Origin: Gonapodya prolifera JEL478
Lineage: Eukaryota; Monoblepharomycota; Monoblepharidomycetes; Monoblepharidales; Gonapodyaceae
Length of the DNA stretch: 64,000 nucleotides
Assembly: GCA_001574975.1 (NCBI GenBank)
Contig: KQ965738.1
Coordinates: forward strand, 612,277-676,276
Direction: 5' to 3'
A program made the translations under genes and the position numbers. Shown one piece after another: positions 1-9,899 of this stretch (the stretch's first letter is position 1; every line of letters begins with the position of its first letter). Below the pieces are notes generated by a model. That model was not told the DNA's origin. It ran no database searches and saw only the letters and a list, made by a program, of their open reading frames with translations.

Positions 1-2535
1 TGCTCGGCGACCCGCCCGCCAAGCGTCATGCACATCATGTCAATCAACTGCTCCGTGGAATGTAAGTACTCCTCCTTTGGCAGATATTGCGCGTAACCCA
101 GTGCGCCAACACCGCGAGGAATGATGGAAACCTTGAGCAACGGGTGCGCATGCTGGAGGAACCACCCCGCAACCGCATGCCCGGCCTCATGGTGGGCCAC
201 AATCCTCTTCTCCTCCGGGCTCAGCACCCTCGACTTCTTCTCCAGTCCCGCAATGACCCGCTCAATGGCCTGTTCGAAATGCTTCTCCGTCACGGAATCG
301 GCCATGGCCCGGGCGGCAATCAGGGCAGCCTCGTTACACACGTTATGTACGTCCGCACCAGAGAATCCAGGGGTCAAGGCTGCAAGTTTGCGCGCCAGGC
401 GGTCCACATCCTCGGTAGTCTTAATGGGCTTGAGATGGACCTTGAAAATCTCCACGCGGCCCTTAATGTCTGGACGGTCGATCGCAATGTGTCGGTCGAA
501 ACGGCCTGGTCGGAGCAGAGCGGGGTCCAGCACGTCGGGTCGGTTCGTACCCGCAAGCACCACGACGTGCTCGCTCGTTTCGAACCCATCCATCTCTACC
601 AGCAGCTGGTTCAAGGTCGACTCCCGCTCGTCGTTTCCGCCAAACGCACCTCCCCTGCCTCGCGCCTTGCCGATGGCGTCGATTTCATCGATGAAGATGA
701 TGCAGGGGCTCTGCTTCTTGGCGTTCGAGAACAGGTCACGCACTCGGCTGGATCCGACACCGACAAACATCTCGACAAATTCCGACCCGGACACAGAGAA
801 GAAAGGCACGCCGGCCTCTCCAGCTGTGGCCTTGGCCAGGAGCGTCTTACCCGTCCCCGGGGGTCCGGACAAGACGGCGCCCTTTGGGATCTTGGCCCCT
901 AAGCGCTCGTACGCGGCCGGATCCTTCAAAAACTTGACAAACTCCATAATCTCCTCCTTGGCTTCGTCCATTCCTGCAACGTCCTTGAACTTGACCTTGA
1001 CATTCTGCTCCTGGTTGAACATCTTTGCCCTCGACTTGCCGATCCCAAAGATGCCCTGGTTACCTCCACCGCCGCCACCAGCCGCGCGCCGCGACAGCCA
1101 GATGAGAACACCAACAAGGATGAGCGTGGGAGCCACGTTAAGGATGATGGTGCCCGCGGAGACTTCGGAGGAGTAGGTGACGGGGATTCGGTCGCGGGGG
1201 GGGATCCCAAGCTCGCGTTGGGCAAGCTCGAGGGATCGTTCAAAGGATTCGACCGAGCCTGAAAGACGGAGGATAGGAGGTGACGTATTAGACCATATTC
1301 CCAGGCAACCTCGTGAAAGCTTCGCGGTCCGTTGCGACACCCACCGATGGTGAAGAAATATCTCGCTTGGGAACCAACAGCGCCCCTCGCCATTGGCGCG
1401 TCGGATCTCAAATACACCCTGACCATATTTTTGTTCACGACGACCAACCGTTCCACAAAGCCCTTCTCCAACATGTCCACGCGGAACTCGTGCCACGAAA
1501 TTTGCGTGCTACCGTCGCCAGAGGTGGCGTACTGGTACGCGATGTAGGCGGCGGGCAGGCCGACGTAGAGGATGGTTTGAGGTGTCAGGTCGAACGGGGA
1601 ATTAGGTGGGGGAGGTGGCGGAGGGCGTTTCGGACCTGGAGAGATTGGAGACACGTGGGAAAGAGGTGGAAAAGTAAAACCATTGTTAGATTGGGAGGCG
1701 AATAGTGGCGAGAATCGGCACTACGTTGATTCAGCATCCCGACAATTGAGGGGACAGGTTGGGCGCCGCAAGCAGATCCTTCTTCCCTAGCCTCCTTTAT
1801 CCGCAACTTAAAAGATGGTATAACTCTCTTTGATGGTCACCGATTGGGTTGTTCCTCCCGTTTTCCAGACACAGAGCGCCAACCGTCACCATACGCACCT
1901 TCCTTTCTGCTCCGTTCCTCTTGACCCGATTGGTCCGACTCTCGCTTCGAATCCTTTTCACCCTCTTCCGCGTTCTTGGACTCCGCCGATTGAGATGCGG
2001 CATTTTGAGACGACGACGCCTTTGAATCGCTCTTCTTCGCGGACGGCTTTCCATCGGTATCAAAAAAGTTTTCAAACCCCTTGGGCACCGATTTAGGCTT
2101 GTCCGACGGCGTCTTTTTGGCGGATGCGTCGTCGGGTTGGGGGTTGTTCCCGAGGGTAGCGTAACCGCGTCTGCCGGACAGAGCGGGCGAGGAGTGACGA
2201 TGAGAGGACGCCAGAGACGACGACAGGGATGGTGAATGAGGGGTGGATGTGGAGATGCGATGTTGCGATTGTGAGTGTTGTAATTGGATCGGGCGACCGT
2301 TTGACCCGCACGGTGCTGAGTGGGCGGGGGATACGGATCTGCGCAGTCGATTTGCGACCAGCGACGAGTTGTTTCGGTGCTGAAGGGGAAGCAGGACGAT
2401 GCGGGCGTGGGAGAGAGCCGCGCGACGGGGGAGCAGCACGCGAGAGTTCTGGGCGGCGAGCATGGTGCGAGGAGAGGCGAGAGCCGGGGGATGAGGCGAG
2501 CAGCGGTAGAGACAAGTGGAGGGAGGGGAAAGCAA
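1..2535 (-). CDS. AFG3: Mitochondrial m-AAA protease subunit (Afg3/Yta12 family), 3' end outside window
   Basis: ATP- and zinc-dependent membrane protease of the mitochondrial inner membrane that degrades misfolded proteins and matures ribosomal subunits. Reading on the minus strand: an Arg/Ser-rich presequence-like N-terminus, the family signature PKGFENFF, a first membrane segment ([12 protein letters not shown]), an intermembrane-space domain ending [12 protein letters not shown], a second membrane segment, Walker A GPPGTGKT, Walker B IIFIDEID, and the zinc site HHEAGH close to the left edge. The window ends inside the protease domain, so the C-terminus is missing. Exon 2 is about 1345-1635 and exon 3 starts at 1258; the join from exon 1 (ending near 1841) to exon 2 is not resolved because the obvious donor does not keep phase. 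The start may be 2535 or the Met at about 2463, which begins a better targeting sequence. It matches human AFG3L2 more than bacterial FtsH. Afg3 versus Yta12 orthology is not settled. Confidence 0.93.
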
Positions 2536-2741
2536 GAGAGAACGGGGTGTGAGGGCGAGTGAAGACGTGGGATTTTGAGAGCAGAGCTGTTATGTGGGCC
2601 ACGTCGGCACGCTTCGGTCACTGTGCCACACTCAACCACCTCCCCCTCTTTACCCGCTCTTTACCCTTGTTACTCTCAGAGGGAGCGACGAAGAACGCCC
2701 AAGCATTCAATAATGAAAAAAAGGTCAATAGTTGCACACTC

Positions 2742-3342
2742 TTATATTTCACGCCGTGCACAAAGAAAGAAGACATCATTAGATACTGCCCGCTCCGCCT
2801 CATCATACAGTTCAATGAGGTTAGCATTTACGGGAGAGGCACTGAGCGCTGTGCAGAAATCGTCGAATCCCTTCACGGCAGCTTGAATAAACTCAGGAGC
2901 GAGAGGGGAACTTGAGGTACACATGGCACCAGCGGCCTTCTCATCAGCTGGGCAGATGCACTTGGGATAGACAACGCTGCATTTCGGTCCCTGAACCGGA
3001 GCGCAAGCTTGTATGAACGCATTGTAGGAAGTGCAGTCCGCCGCTACCGCTCTCTTGAGGAGGTGGGGATAAGTCAAGATGGACATCACGTCTGCGGGGA
3101 CGACCCACGAACGAGAAACGGAACGACTAAGCAAACGATTCATGCATAGCTTTCAACGCACAAACACAGCCTACCATTGATGGAGTCAACAGCGCGAGCT
3201 TGTGCAGGTCCGAAGACGATGAGTGCAAACGCAAGGAAGCCCCATCGCGTTGCACGGAGCGACTGTTGGCAATTGCGTCTCCAGGCCATCACAACAATCG
3301 AGAACTCACCAGCGCGATCTTGGTGATGAGGCCGGCGTGCAT
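2742..3342 (-). CDS. Small secreted cysteine-rich protein, 3 exons (CFEM-like spacing)
   Basis: Predicted 156-residue secreted protein of unknown function. Exons 3310-3342, 3175-3262 and 2742-3091 are joined by introns of 47 and 83 nt with clean donors (GTGAGT, GTAGGC) and acceptors, and the phase is kept throughout. The spliced N-terminus carries a hydrophobic signal segment (WGFLAFALIVFGPAQARA). The mature part has a run of cysteines including the pair CIC and a later FCTA. This loosely recalls the eight-cysteine CFEM fold of fungal extracellular proteins, but the spacing is not a clear match. The last exon ends with ARREI and no GPI signal is seen. A TATA-like ATATAAG lies about 80-90 bp upstream. 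The gene is followed 1 kb away, on the same strand, by another small secreted cysteine-rich gene. The family is not recognised. Confidence 0.6.
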
Positions 3343-4389
3343 TGTGCAATCTTTGACTGGCTTGGATGTAGTGTTGGAGGATAGTGCGGGGGAATCTTGC
3401 GCTGGTTGGCCTTTTAAATTGGCGGGCTTATATTCAAGGAGGCGCTCTATGAAAAGTAAGGATCGTAGTGCAAATCGGCGGAATCAAAACATGTACATGT
3501 ACACGAGTGTATGTGAGGAACGCCGAAAGGCCACAGAGTTCGCTTTTCCAATTCAAACATGAAAGATTGCATTGCGTACGTATATTACAGGTAACTTGTT
3601 TATTGTGTCCGCTGACTTGGCGAGAGCATGGACCTGAATTCATTTTACGGTCGTTGGATTCAGGGAACATACACGAAACGTTACGACAGGCCCATGCCGA
3701 GTAGACGAGCCAACTCAAAGCCGCACCAGCTTGAGACAATGCTCTCGCCAGATTTTGCGTACAGGAACAGTTCCCGACGTTCTGATGAGTCTTGATAAGT
3801 CAAAGTTATCGCGCCTGCGAAAGTGTGTCGGCCATCGGAGTGAAATCGCGCCACCTGCCCTGCAGAACAGTGCTGTGCAACGCGGTAGAACGAAAATATA
3901 CTACTGGTCTTATCTTATGGCCCTGCACTTGTACATCTGGGGTAAGACCATGTGGGAGCTCAATCGCATCGGCACTGGACCGCGTCTCCGTCGGAGTCAC
4001 CAAGCGTGCCAAAATACTCGGAAGAAGGTGGCTCGTAGCTTTGCATACCTTCCGACTGACGTTGACAGGTTTAGCTCTTGCAGCACACGTTACTCCCTCA
4101 TCGATGAAGCACTTCTTGTAAATGTGCACCAAAACCATTTCCCAAAATAGGAGGAGAAGAAACATCCCTTATACCCTTTTTCAAATGCAAGAACGTCGCG
4201 TGTTATTATCCACGGCATTTTTGTCGCCCACATGTAGCCGAAGCTGGCAAGCCTTGTCATTGAACCATCGATATTGCACTGCAGAACCAACAATTCATTC
4301 AATCGACGAGCTTATAAGAAATTATGAATTCTGCTGACATCTTTTTTGTATGTCCCCCCCGGTAGTGCACAAAGGTTGCTTGTTCTTCT
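3343..4389. other. Intergenic, no supported gene
   Basis: About 1 kb between two small secreted-protein genes. Short open frames exist on both strands but none shows domain content, a signal peptide or convincing splice structure. The part next to 3342 should hold the promoter of the upstream secreted gene. Confidence 0.4.
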
Positions 4390-4873
4390 TCAACACAGGG
4401 CTGGGCAATGCTCGATATAGTTATAGCAGTTTCCTCCGCAAACTTGAATACCGGCGGGCTCGACAGGGCACGAGCCACCTTTGCAACCCACCCCGCAAAC
4501 GATGCCGTTGCCTATTGAATGTCCAGATGGTTATGCCATCAGTATGAAAGACGATTCAAAACCATGAGTGAAGGCGTACAGACAACGGAGTTGCACGAGC
4601 CACACATAAGCCCCGCAAGCTCACTCCTCGACACGGGAGAAGGTCCAGTCAAGTCTTAGCAGCAGCAATGGTCATGGTCACCAACGGAATCGCACTGTCC
4701 AGCGAATTGGCGCTCGACGAGGGCTGTAAAGGTATCAAGGGCATAAGGGTAAAAGCTGGCGGCGAGCTGTTTTCCAAAGCTATGTACTCACAGTGATGAG
4801 GCGCAGCGAGGCCAGAAGGGGCAAGCACGAGGGGTAGCGTGATGACGTAGAAAAATAGAGTCTGGAGACGCAT
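4390..4873 (-). CDS. Small secreted cysteine-rich protein, multi-exon, middle not resolved
   Basis: Exon 1 (4792-4873) encodes a good signal peptide (MRLQTLFFYVITLPLVL, then a small-residue cleavage region) and ends at a GTGAGT donor. A 68-nt intron leads to an exon starting at 4723 (VERQFAGQCDS). The last exon (4390-4511) is cysteine-dense, with motifs CGVGCKGGSC, CGGNC and the end HCPALC before the stop. A further cysteine segment (CGSCNSVVC, around 4580-4605) joins the last exon in phase through a donor GTACGC. Between the second exon and this segment the open frame is interrupted; a very short intron of about 27 nt would keep phase but is unusually small, so the model there is uncertain. 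No known family is recognised. Function is unknown; extracellular location is inferred from the signal peptide. Confidence 0.5.
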
Positions 4874-5502
4874 AGTGCTTGTGATACTTCCTGCAGCTGG
4901 CTTTTATCTGTGAAAGAGTCTCGGAAATTTCTGCGGGTAAGGTACAAAAGGGCCTTAATGCCAAGGACATGTTTGCTCTCACGCCTACAAAATTGTATTT
5001 TGCGGTGGAGGAGCGAACCTTTGCGTGGTAGTACCACCTCCGATCATTGCCTGAATTTCTTCATTGAAGAAGGGTATTTGGTTGAGTATTATTGTGATTT
5101 TTTTGCGGAAGGCCCTTTGATACGATAACTTTTGACCCGTCATCGAGAAAAGATCGGTGGGAAACATTATGACCCATGAACATTACCTTAGGCTTATGTC
5201 ACGAGAACATCACCTGAGGCTGATGTCACTTTGAAAGACAGGGAGCGTGCACTCAAGCAACGAGAAGACATCGAGCACATCGTCCATGCCACATTTAAGC
5301 CTTGTATTGCGCCACTCAGGGGACCACCTCACACTCATGATGTGCAAGTTTTGTTTTGCGAGCGAGCCGTGGTTCCGCTACGAGCGCAGTATGATAATAC
5401 TGGAAATACATCAAAATCGAAATGTGGTGCAACAAATGTGCACCCAGTTACCCCGCCCTCATTCTGACGTCCCCACCGCTCGAACCGCGAGGAGTCGCCG
5501 CC
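4874..5502. other. Intergenic, nothing recognised
   Basis: About 630 bases between the start of a secreted-protein gene and the 3' end of the ankyrin gene. Around 5190-5225 there are two near copies of a short phrase (TTATGTCACGAGAACATCACC-like, then GATGTCACTTT), too small to classify. Confidence 0.3.
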
Positions 5503-6510
5503 TCACCAAAAACACGAACACGCCCCTAAGAGCCTCCCCAGCGCCCCCAAGCACGTCAACTTGCACTCGTCGCATGCATCCCCACACGTGTCATCGTCCT
5601 CATCCCTATTCGCACTGGGCTGCACCCCCGCCCGCGCCAGTACCCGCACCACACCTTCATGCCCCCCCGCCTGCGCCGCCGCCATGGCCTTGTGCCCATC
5701 CTCACCCAGTCTTGCGCCATTGTCGAGCAGGGCCTGTATGGTCTCGACTTCCCCCGTGCGCGCGGCGGTCTCGAGCGCCGACAGGGCCATCTGCACTGAG
5801 TTGGGGTCGCTTCCGTGCGCGAGCAGGAGGCGGGTCATGGCGGCGTCGCGGTTGTGGAGCGCGTGGAACAGCGCGTTGGCGGAACCACGTCCGTTTGCGC
5901 CGTGGTGCCGGAGGAGGTAGGATGCAGTGGCGTAGGACCGGACCCACACCGCGATAGACAGGAGGGAGTATTCGGGGCTCAGATCCGTGCTGGCGCCCCG
6001 AGAGAGGAGGAGCTGAAGCATGGGGACGTCGTCGTTGCGTACGGCGAAGACGGCGCCGTTGTCCATCTCGACGCCCCGGTGAGGCGTATCAATGCACAAG
6101 GGGCAGGGCGGGCGGGCAGCAGTGTCGGGCGCGGTTTTACACGCGTGAAGGTCGGCGCCGCGGTCGAGGAGGAACGTCGCTACGGGCACGTTGCGTCTGC
6201 CGATTGCGCGGATCAAGGGCGTGCAGTGGAACGGGTGGCGAGCTTCCGTGTTGATGGCGGCGTGGACCTGCGCGGTGGGCTGGGACTCCAAAATGGCACG
6301 GACGACGTCGAGCGCCGTCTGCTCGTTGCGCTCCGCTTCGGCGGCGAGCGCGGTAGTCACGTCACCGTAATGGCGGACAGAGCGGAGGGCGATTTGGGGA
6401 GGTGTGCCGAGGAGGGAGAGCAGTGAGGAGCAGAGCGGGAGGCCAAGGCGGTGGGTGGTGAGTGTGCCGAGGTGCAGGAGGATTTCGGGAGGAAGATTGG
6501 TGAGTGACAT
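5503..6510 (-). CDS. F-box-like / ankyrin repeat protein
   Basis: Single-exon protein of 335 residues if read from the Met at 6510 (SLTNLPPEILL); an in-frame start upstream at 6627 would add 39 residues. The N-terminal SLTNLPPEILLHLG resembles the first helix of an F-box, which binds Skp1 in SCF ubiquitin ligases. The rest is ankyrin-like repeats: TPLIRAIGRRNVPVATFLLDRGAD, then DDVPMLQLLLSRGAS, RDAAMTRLLLAHGSDPN and TGEVETIQALLDNGA show the helix-turn-helix periodicity. The C-terminus is cysteine-rich (CGDACDECKLTC, ending CSCFW), which is not part of ankyrin repeats. A substrate-recognition role is inferred from family knowledge only. The start at 6510 is chosen because conserved sequence begins there. 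Confidence 0.75.
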   Translation of the reverse strand: MSLTNLPPEILLHLGTLTTHRLGLPLCSSLLSLLGTPPQIALRSVRHYGDVTTALAAEAERNEQTALDVVRAILESQPTAQVHAAINTEARHPFHCTPLIRAIGRRNVPVATFLLDRGADLHACKTAPDTAARPPCPLCIDTPHRGVEMDNGAVFAVRNDDVPMLQLLLSRGASTDLSPEYSLLSIAVWVRSYATASYLLRHHGANGRGSANALFHALHNRDAAMTRLLLAHGSDPNSVQMALSALETAARTGEVETIQALLDNGARLGEDGHKAMAAAQAGGHEGVVRVLARAGVQPSANRDEDDDTCGDACDECKLTCLGALGRLLGACSCFW

Positions 6511-7035
6511 GACGGTGTGCGGCGATTTTGGTGCGATGGGAGGAGTCGGTAAGTCCAATGGTCGCGTGGATTGATTGACATCAGTTGAGGGGATGAGATC
6601 AACGATTCTCGATCCGTCGCGTGACATGGGTACAGATTGGACACGATCGGGGAAAAGTTTACCATCTGGAGAGGACGGAGAGGAGGGATCAGTCCATTAT
6701 GTGGTGGGATGAGTTGAAATGGGAGGTGTGTGTGGAAGTGTGTGGAAGTGAGGTCGAAGTTCGCCGGGAATGAGGCATGACGGATGAAAACGTAACGTTC
6801 GGGATCGGCGGTCAGCTTGGCCAACGTGGATGGGATGCAGATAGCAGGGAGGAATTTAATTTATGGCCAGGCGTCCTTTTCGGTTGTAAGATGTAAAGTG
6901 ATCAACTGTTCGAGAATGGAACGAGATGAATCAACATGCCTGGATACGTCCAACACGGCAGTTTAATTGGATTAATTAATTTAATAACCACTCGGGGTTA
7001 TGAACTTCTGAATCAGCGCTGAATCTCTTTACCAC
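6511..7035. promoter_or_regulatory. Divergent intergenic region between ankyrin gene and PIP-box gene
   Basis: About 0.5 kb separating two divergently transcribed genes, so it should hold both promoters. It contains an AT-rich block (AATTGGATTAATTAATTTAAT at about 6965-6985) and a TTTAATTTATGG stretch near 6855. No factor site can be named. Confidence 0.4.
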
Positions 7036-9684
7036 GTGGGGTCCGTGCATCACGTCCGTGGCCACTTTCTGGGCACCCGCATGCCCTCCGGCCCATCCAC
7101 GCCCACCAAGCCCCGCCGCCGCGTGTCTGCACGATCTCCGACTCGCCGCGTGACCGGTCGGTGGGTGGATGTGGCAAAGATCCGCCCGCCAAAGAGTTGT
7201 ACCCAAACCGTGCTGGCCCCGACTGCGACCCAGACGCGCGGCATCGGAAGCAGGAGCAGAAGTGCGGGCAAGGGAGGATCCAGGAGCGCTCTCCACACGC
7301 AGGTCGAGCTGCATCAGGCGCCGCTGACGGACTTCTTCACCCCGCTGCCGCAACCGCACGCACTCGCATCGCGCGCGGGGGAAGACGGCGCAGACATCGT
7401 ACACGTGATCGACGAGAACGAGATGCCCCGTGATGGCAGGTCGCCGAAGCGCGCACGCCGTGCAGCCCATGGAATCAATTCAATCTCGACTCGTATTCCG
7501 GTGCAGGTCATAAACGTGTCCTCGTCGGACTCGGACGACGACGTGAGTTTCTTTCTTTGCATTCTCATAGCGCATGGTTCTAATCTCAATATCCACACTT
7601 CTAATCTCCACATCATTGCTCATCGCCGTCGCCTCACATCACAATTCCATCCTCCCCTATTTTCTAACCTCATATGCAAACTTGGCCCAAATTCTCTCAT
7701 CCAGCCCGCATCCCCGCCCTTCTCCCGCCGCCTGCCACGCTCCACTCCCCACTCCACATCCTCACCCGCTCACCACGGACACCCCGCATCCAGCCAAACG
7801 GACCCCGGTGGCACTCCCCCGCCCAGGTCGGGTCCGACTCTCCCCCCATCGTCGTCCCACGCCGGGGGCTCGCGCCAAGCAGAGTCGGGCTCGTTCCTCA
7901 TCAACCTTCCCCCCTTCGGATTCACGTCGCCCCAATCAAACACCTCTCTCGCGTCGTTACCCGCGGACCAACCGAGGCACACCGACTCCTCCCTGCGCAA
8001 CCTCCCACCGTTCGGCTTCACATCTCCTCAAACGGGCAGCCAGCCAGTCGGATCCAGCCACCCCGAGTCTGAGTACCTGCCTCCGTTCGGATTCACCTCA
8101 CCCCAATCAAGCACCGCGCTCGGCATCATTCCGCATGACCAGCCCTCGCCGGCATCACCGCTGGAGGACCACCCGTCCCCCGCCTCACAACAGCTTGACG
8201 AAGACGACGACGCCATGGTCGCGCTCAATGCGCCATCACCTCGCTCCCAAGCGTTGGTCGCGCTTCAACACCCATCCCCTCCCTCGCAAGCCTCTTCCCA
8301 ACCGCCCATAATCTCTGTCGTACTGCACGCATCTCCCCACCCCACCCCGCGCGCAAATACCCCTCTCAACGACCCCATGGACATCCCCGCGCGCCAATCA
8401 CGGCTCCGGCGCACTCCCACCCCCGAGCTCGTCCTGCCCGCACACTCGTGGCCGCCATCCCCGACGTCTCACGTGATTGTGACGCCTGTGTCGGGGCCTG
8501 CGACGGCGGTCAATGTGGGAGCTGGAGTTGGAGTTGCGGTTGAGGTGGGGCCTGGGACAGGGATTGCGGGCGGGAGCGCGAAAGCACAAGCATACGGAAA
8601 AGAAAGCGGACTACCATGGCTTCACGCACCCCAGCTCGGAGCAGGAGCAGAAGGCCACGACGCGCCCCGGTCTGCCGCCACCGGACTACCGCAATGGGGT
8701 TCTCTCGCTGCGTCCGCCGCCGCGTCCGCCATCGCCGTCCCCAACACCACGCCTTCCCTTGCTGCCCCTAACCAAAATCATAACCCGCCCCTCTACGCGT
8801 ACCCGGCATTTCTGCCACCAAACCCAGACCCATACATCCTCGCCGCCCTGCCGACCCTTCCCATCCCCGACTCCCAAACCATGTCCACCCAGTCCACCCA
8901 GTCGATTTCCGTAGTGTCGCCATCCTACCACGCGTCGCTTCCCGTATACGTCGCGCCCACACAATCGCTTCCCGGCTCGGAGTCGCAGGAGCAGGAGCAG
9001 GAGCGAGCGCCGCGCCCGCAGGACTGGTTGTCGTTCAGCACGATCAAGGAGACCCCCGAGTGGGACTCCCAGCAAAGCCAGGACGTGGATGAAGTGGAGC
9101 CCAGCCAGCATGCGGGGGAATTTGTCGTCGTGGAAGCGACCCCGCCCGAGATGCTGCAGGAGCTCGACGACCTAGGCGACGCACCACCGGGACGCGGCGA
9201 GGCTGTTCCTGCTCCTGCTCCTGCCCAGGACGATCCCCACCCAGCGTGGCGGGATAGTCCCCCCACGCCGCCTTTGGGATCGGCGCACCCTGACCCGCTC
9301 CTCTTGCTACCGACCCTGGCTCCCACACCCATCGAGCCCCTGGAGTCCAGCCCGCCCGACCTGTCGCTGTTTCCCCCCGGGTACGAGCTCCCGCGGTGGG
9401 CGCTGGACAGGTCCACGATGAGTTTGGTGAGGGAGTGGAAGGAGGAGCAGGAGGTTGGGGCGGGTGCGGGAACCCCTGGATTGGAATCATTCAGCCCCCC
9501 GGACCCCGCGCTGTTTCCACCGGGGTATGAGTTCGCCCGATGGGCCCTGGACAGGTCGACGCAGAGCTTGATCCGTGAGTGGCGGGAAGAGCGCGGGTTG
9601 GGACCGGAGCAAGCGGAAGCGCACGGTGCAGGTGTTGCGGCGGATGGGCAGTTGGACGTGTGGGATGTCGACAGCGCGGAGTGA
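7036..9684 (+). CDS. Unknown proline-rich nuclear protein with PIP box, SUMO-interaction-like motifs and internal repeats
   Basis: Two exons: 7036 (or the Met at 7081) to 7542, then 7705-9684; the 162-nt intron (donor GTGAGT, acceptor CAG at 7702-7704) is in phase. The first exon has basic clusters (KPRRRV, PKRARR) fitting nuclear import, a textbook PCNA-binding box QAPLTDFF (7315-7338), and two hydrophobic-then-acidic motifs like SUMO-interaction motifs (IVHVIDENE and VINVSSSDSDDD). The second exon is low-complexity Pro/Ser-rich with three copies of LPPFGFTSPQ (about 7905, 8002 and 8078). Near the C-terminus a module of about 33 residues occurs twice (LFPPGYE, RWALDRST, SL.REW.EE; from about 9355 and 9502). 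No catalytic domain is seen and the family is not recognised. A role at replication or repair forks as a PCNA/SUMO-binding adaptor is inferred from the motifs alone. It converges with CSN4. Confidence 0.7.
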   Translation: MGSVHHVRGHFLGTRMPSGPSTPTKPRRRVSARSPTRRVTGRWVDVAKIRPPKSCTQTVLAPTATQTRGIGSRSRSAGKGGSRSALHTQVELHQAPLTDFFTPLPQPHALASRAGEDGADIVHVIDENEMPRDGRSPKRARRAAHGINSISTRIPVQVINVSSSDSDDDVSFFLCILIAHGSNLNIHTSNLHIIAHRRRLTSQFHPPLFSNLICKLGPNSLIQPASPPFSRRLPRSTPHSTSSPAHHGHPASSQTDPGGTPPPRSGPTLPPSSSHAGGSRQAESGSFLINLPPFGFTSPQSNTSLASLPADQPRHTDSSLRNLPPFGFTSPQTGSQPVGSSHPESEYLPPFGFTSPQSSTALGIIPHDQPSPASPLEDHPSPASQQLDEDDDAMVALNAPSPRSQALVALQHPSPPSQASSQPPIISVVLHASPHPTPRANTPLNDPMDIPARQSRLRRTPTPELVLPAHSWPPSPTSHVIVTPVSGPATAVNVGAGVGVAVEVGPGTGIAGGSAKAQAYGKESGLPWLHAPQLGAGAEGHDAPRSAATGLPQWGSLAASAAASAIAVPNTTPSLAAPNQNHNPPLYAYPAFLPPNPDPYILAALPTLPIPDSQTMSTQSTQSISVVSPSYHASLPVYVAPTQSLPGSESQEQEQERAPRPQDWLSFSTIKETPEWDSQQSQDVDEVEPSQHAGEFVVVEATPPEMLQELDDLGDAPPGRGEAVPAPAPAQDDPHPAWRDSPPTPPLGSAHPDPLLLLPTLAPTPIEPLESSPPDLSLFPPGYELPRWALDRSTMSLVREWKEEQEVGAGAGTPGLESFSPPDPALFPPGYEFARWALDRSTQSLIREWREERGLGPEQAEAHGAGVAADGQLDVWDVDSAE

Positions 9685-9899
9685 CAGTGACGTGTGACGT
9701 ATGACATGGACGTGGTTTGTTGAAAGCACCCCCAAACACACCCCAGCACGAAACCCTGAATATGTAAATAACTAATGGTAACGGTTAACGGTAACCCTTA
9801 AAAGAAAGACTGGGAATGGTATGATATTGAATCCATTGAAACGCTACAAAGTGTGCTTTACAAATTGGGGTGCGGGGATGCAGGTTGGGTCTGGCCAGT

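Noticed and set aside
121-1176. Long plus-strand open frame (351 codons) opposite the protease
   Set aside because: It is the antisense shadow of the m-AAA protease coding sequence, whose motifs are unambiguous on the minus strand.
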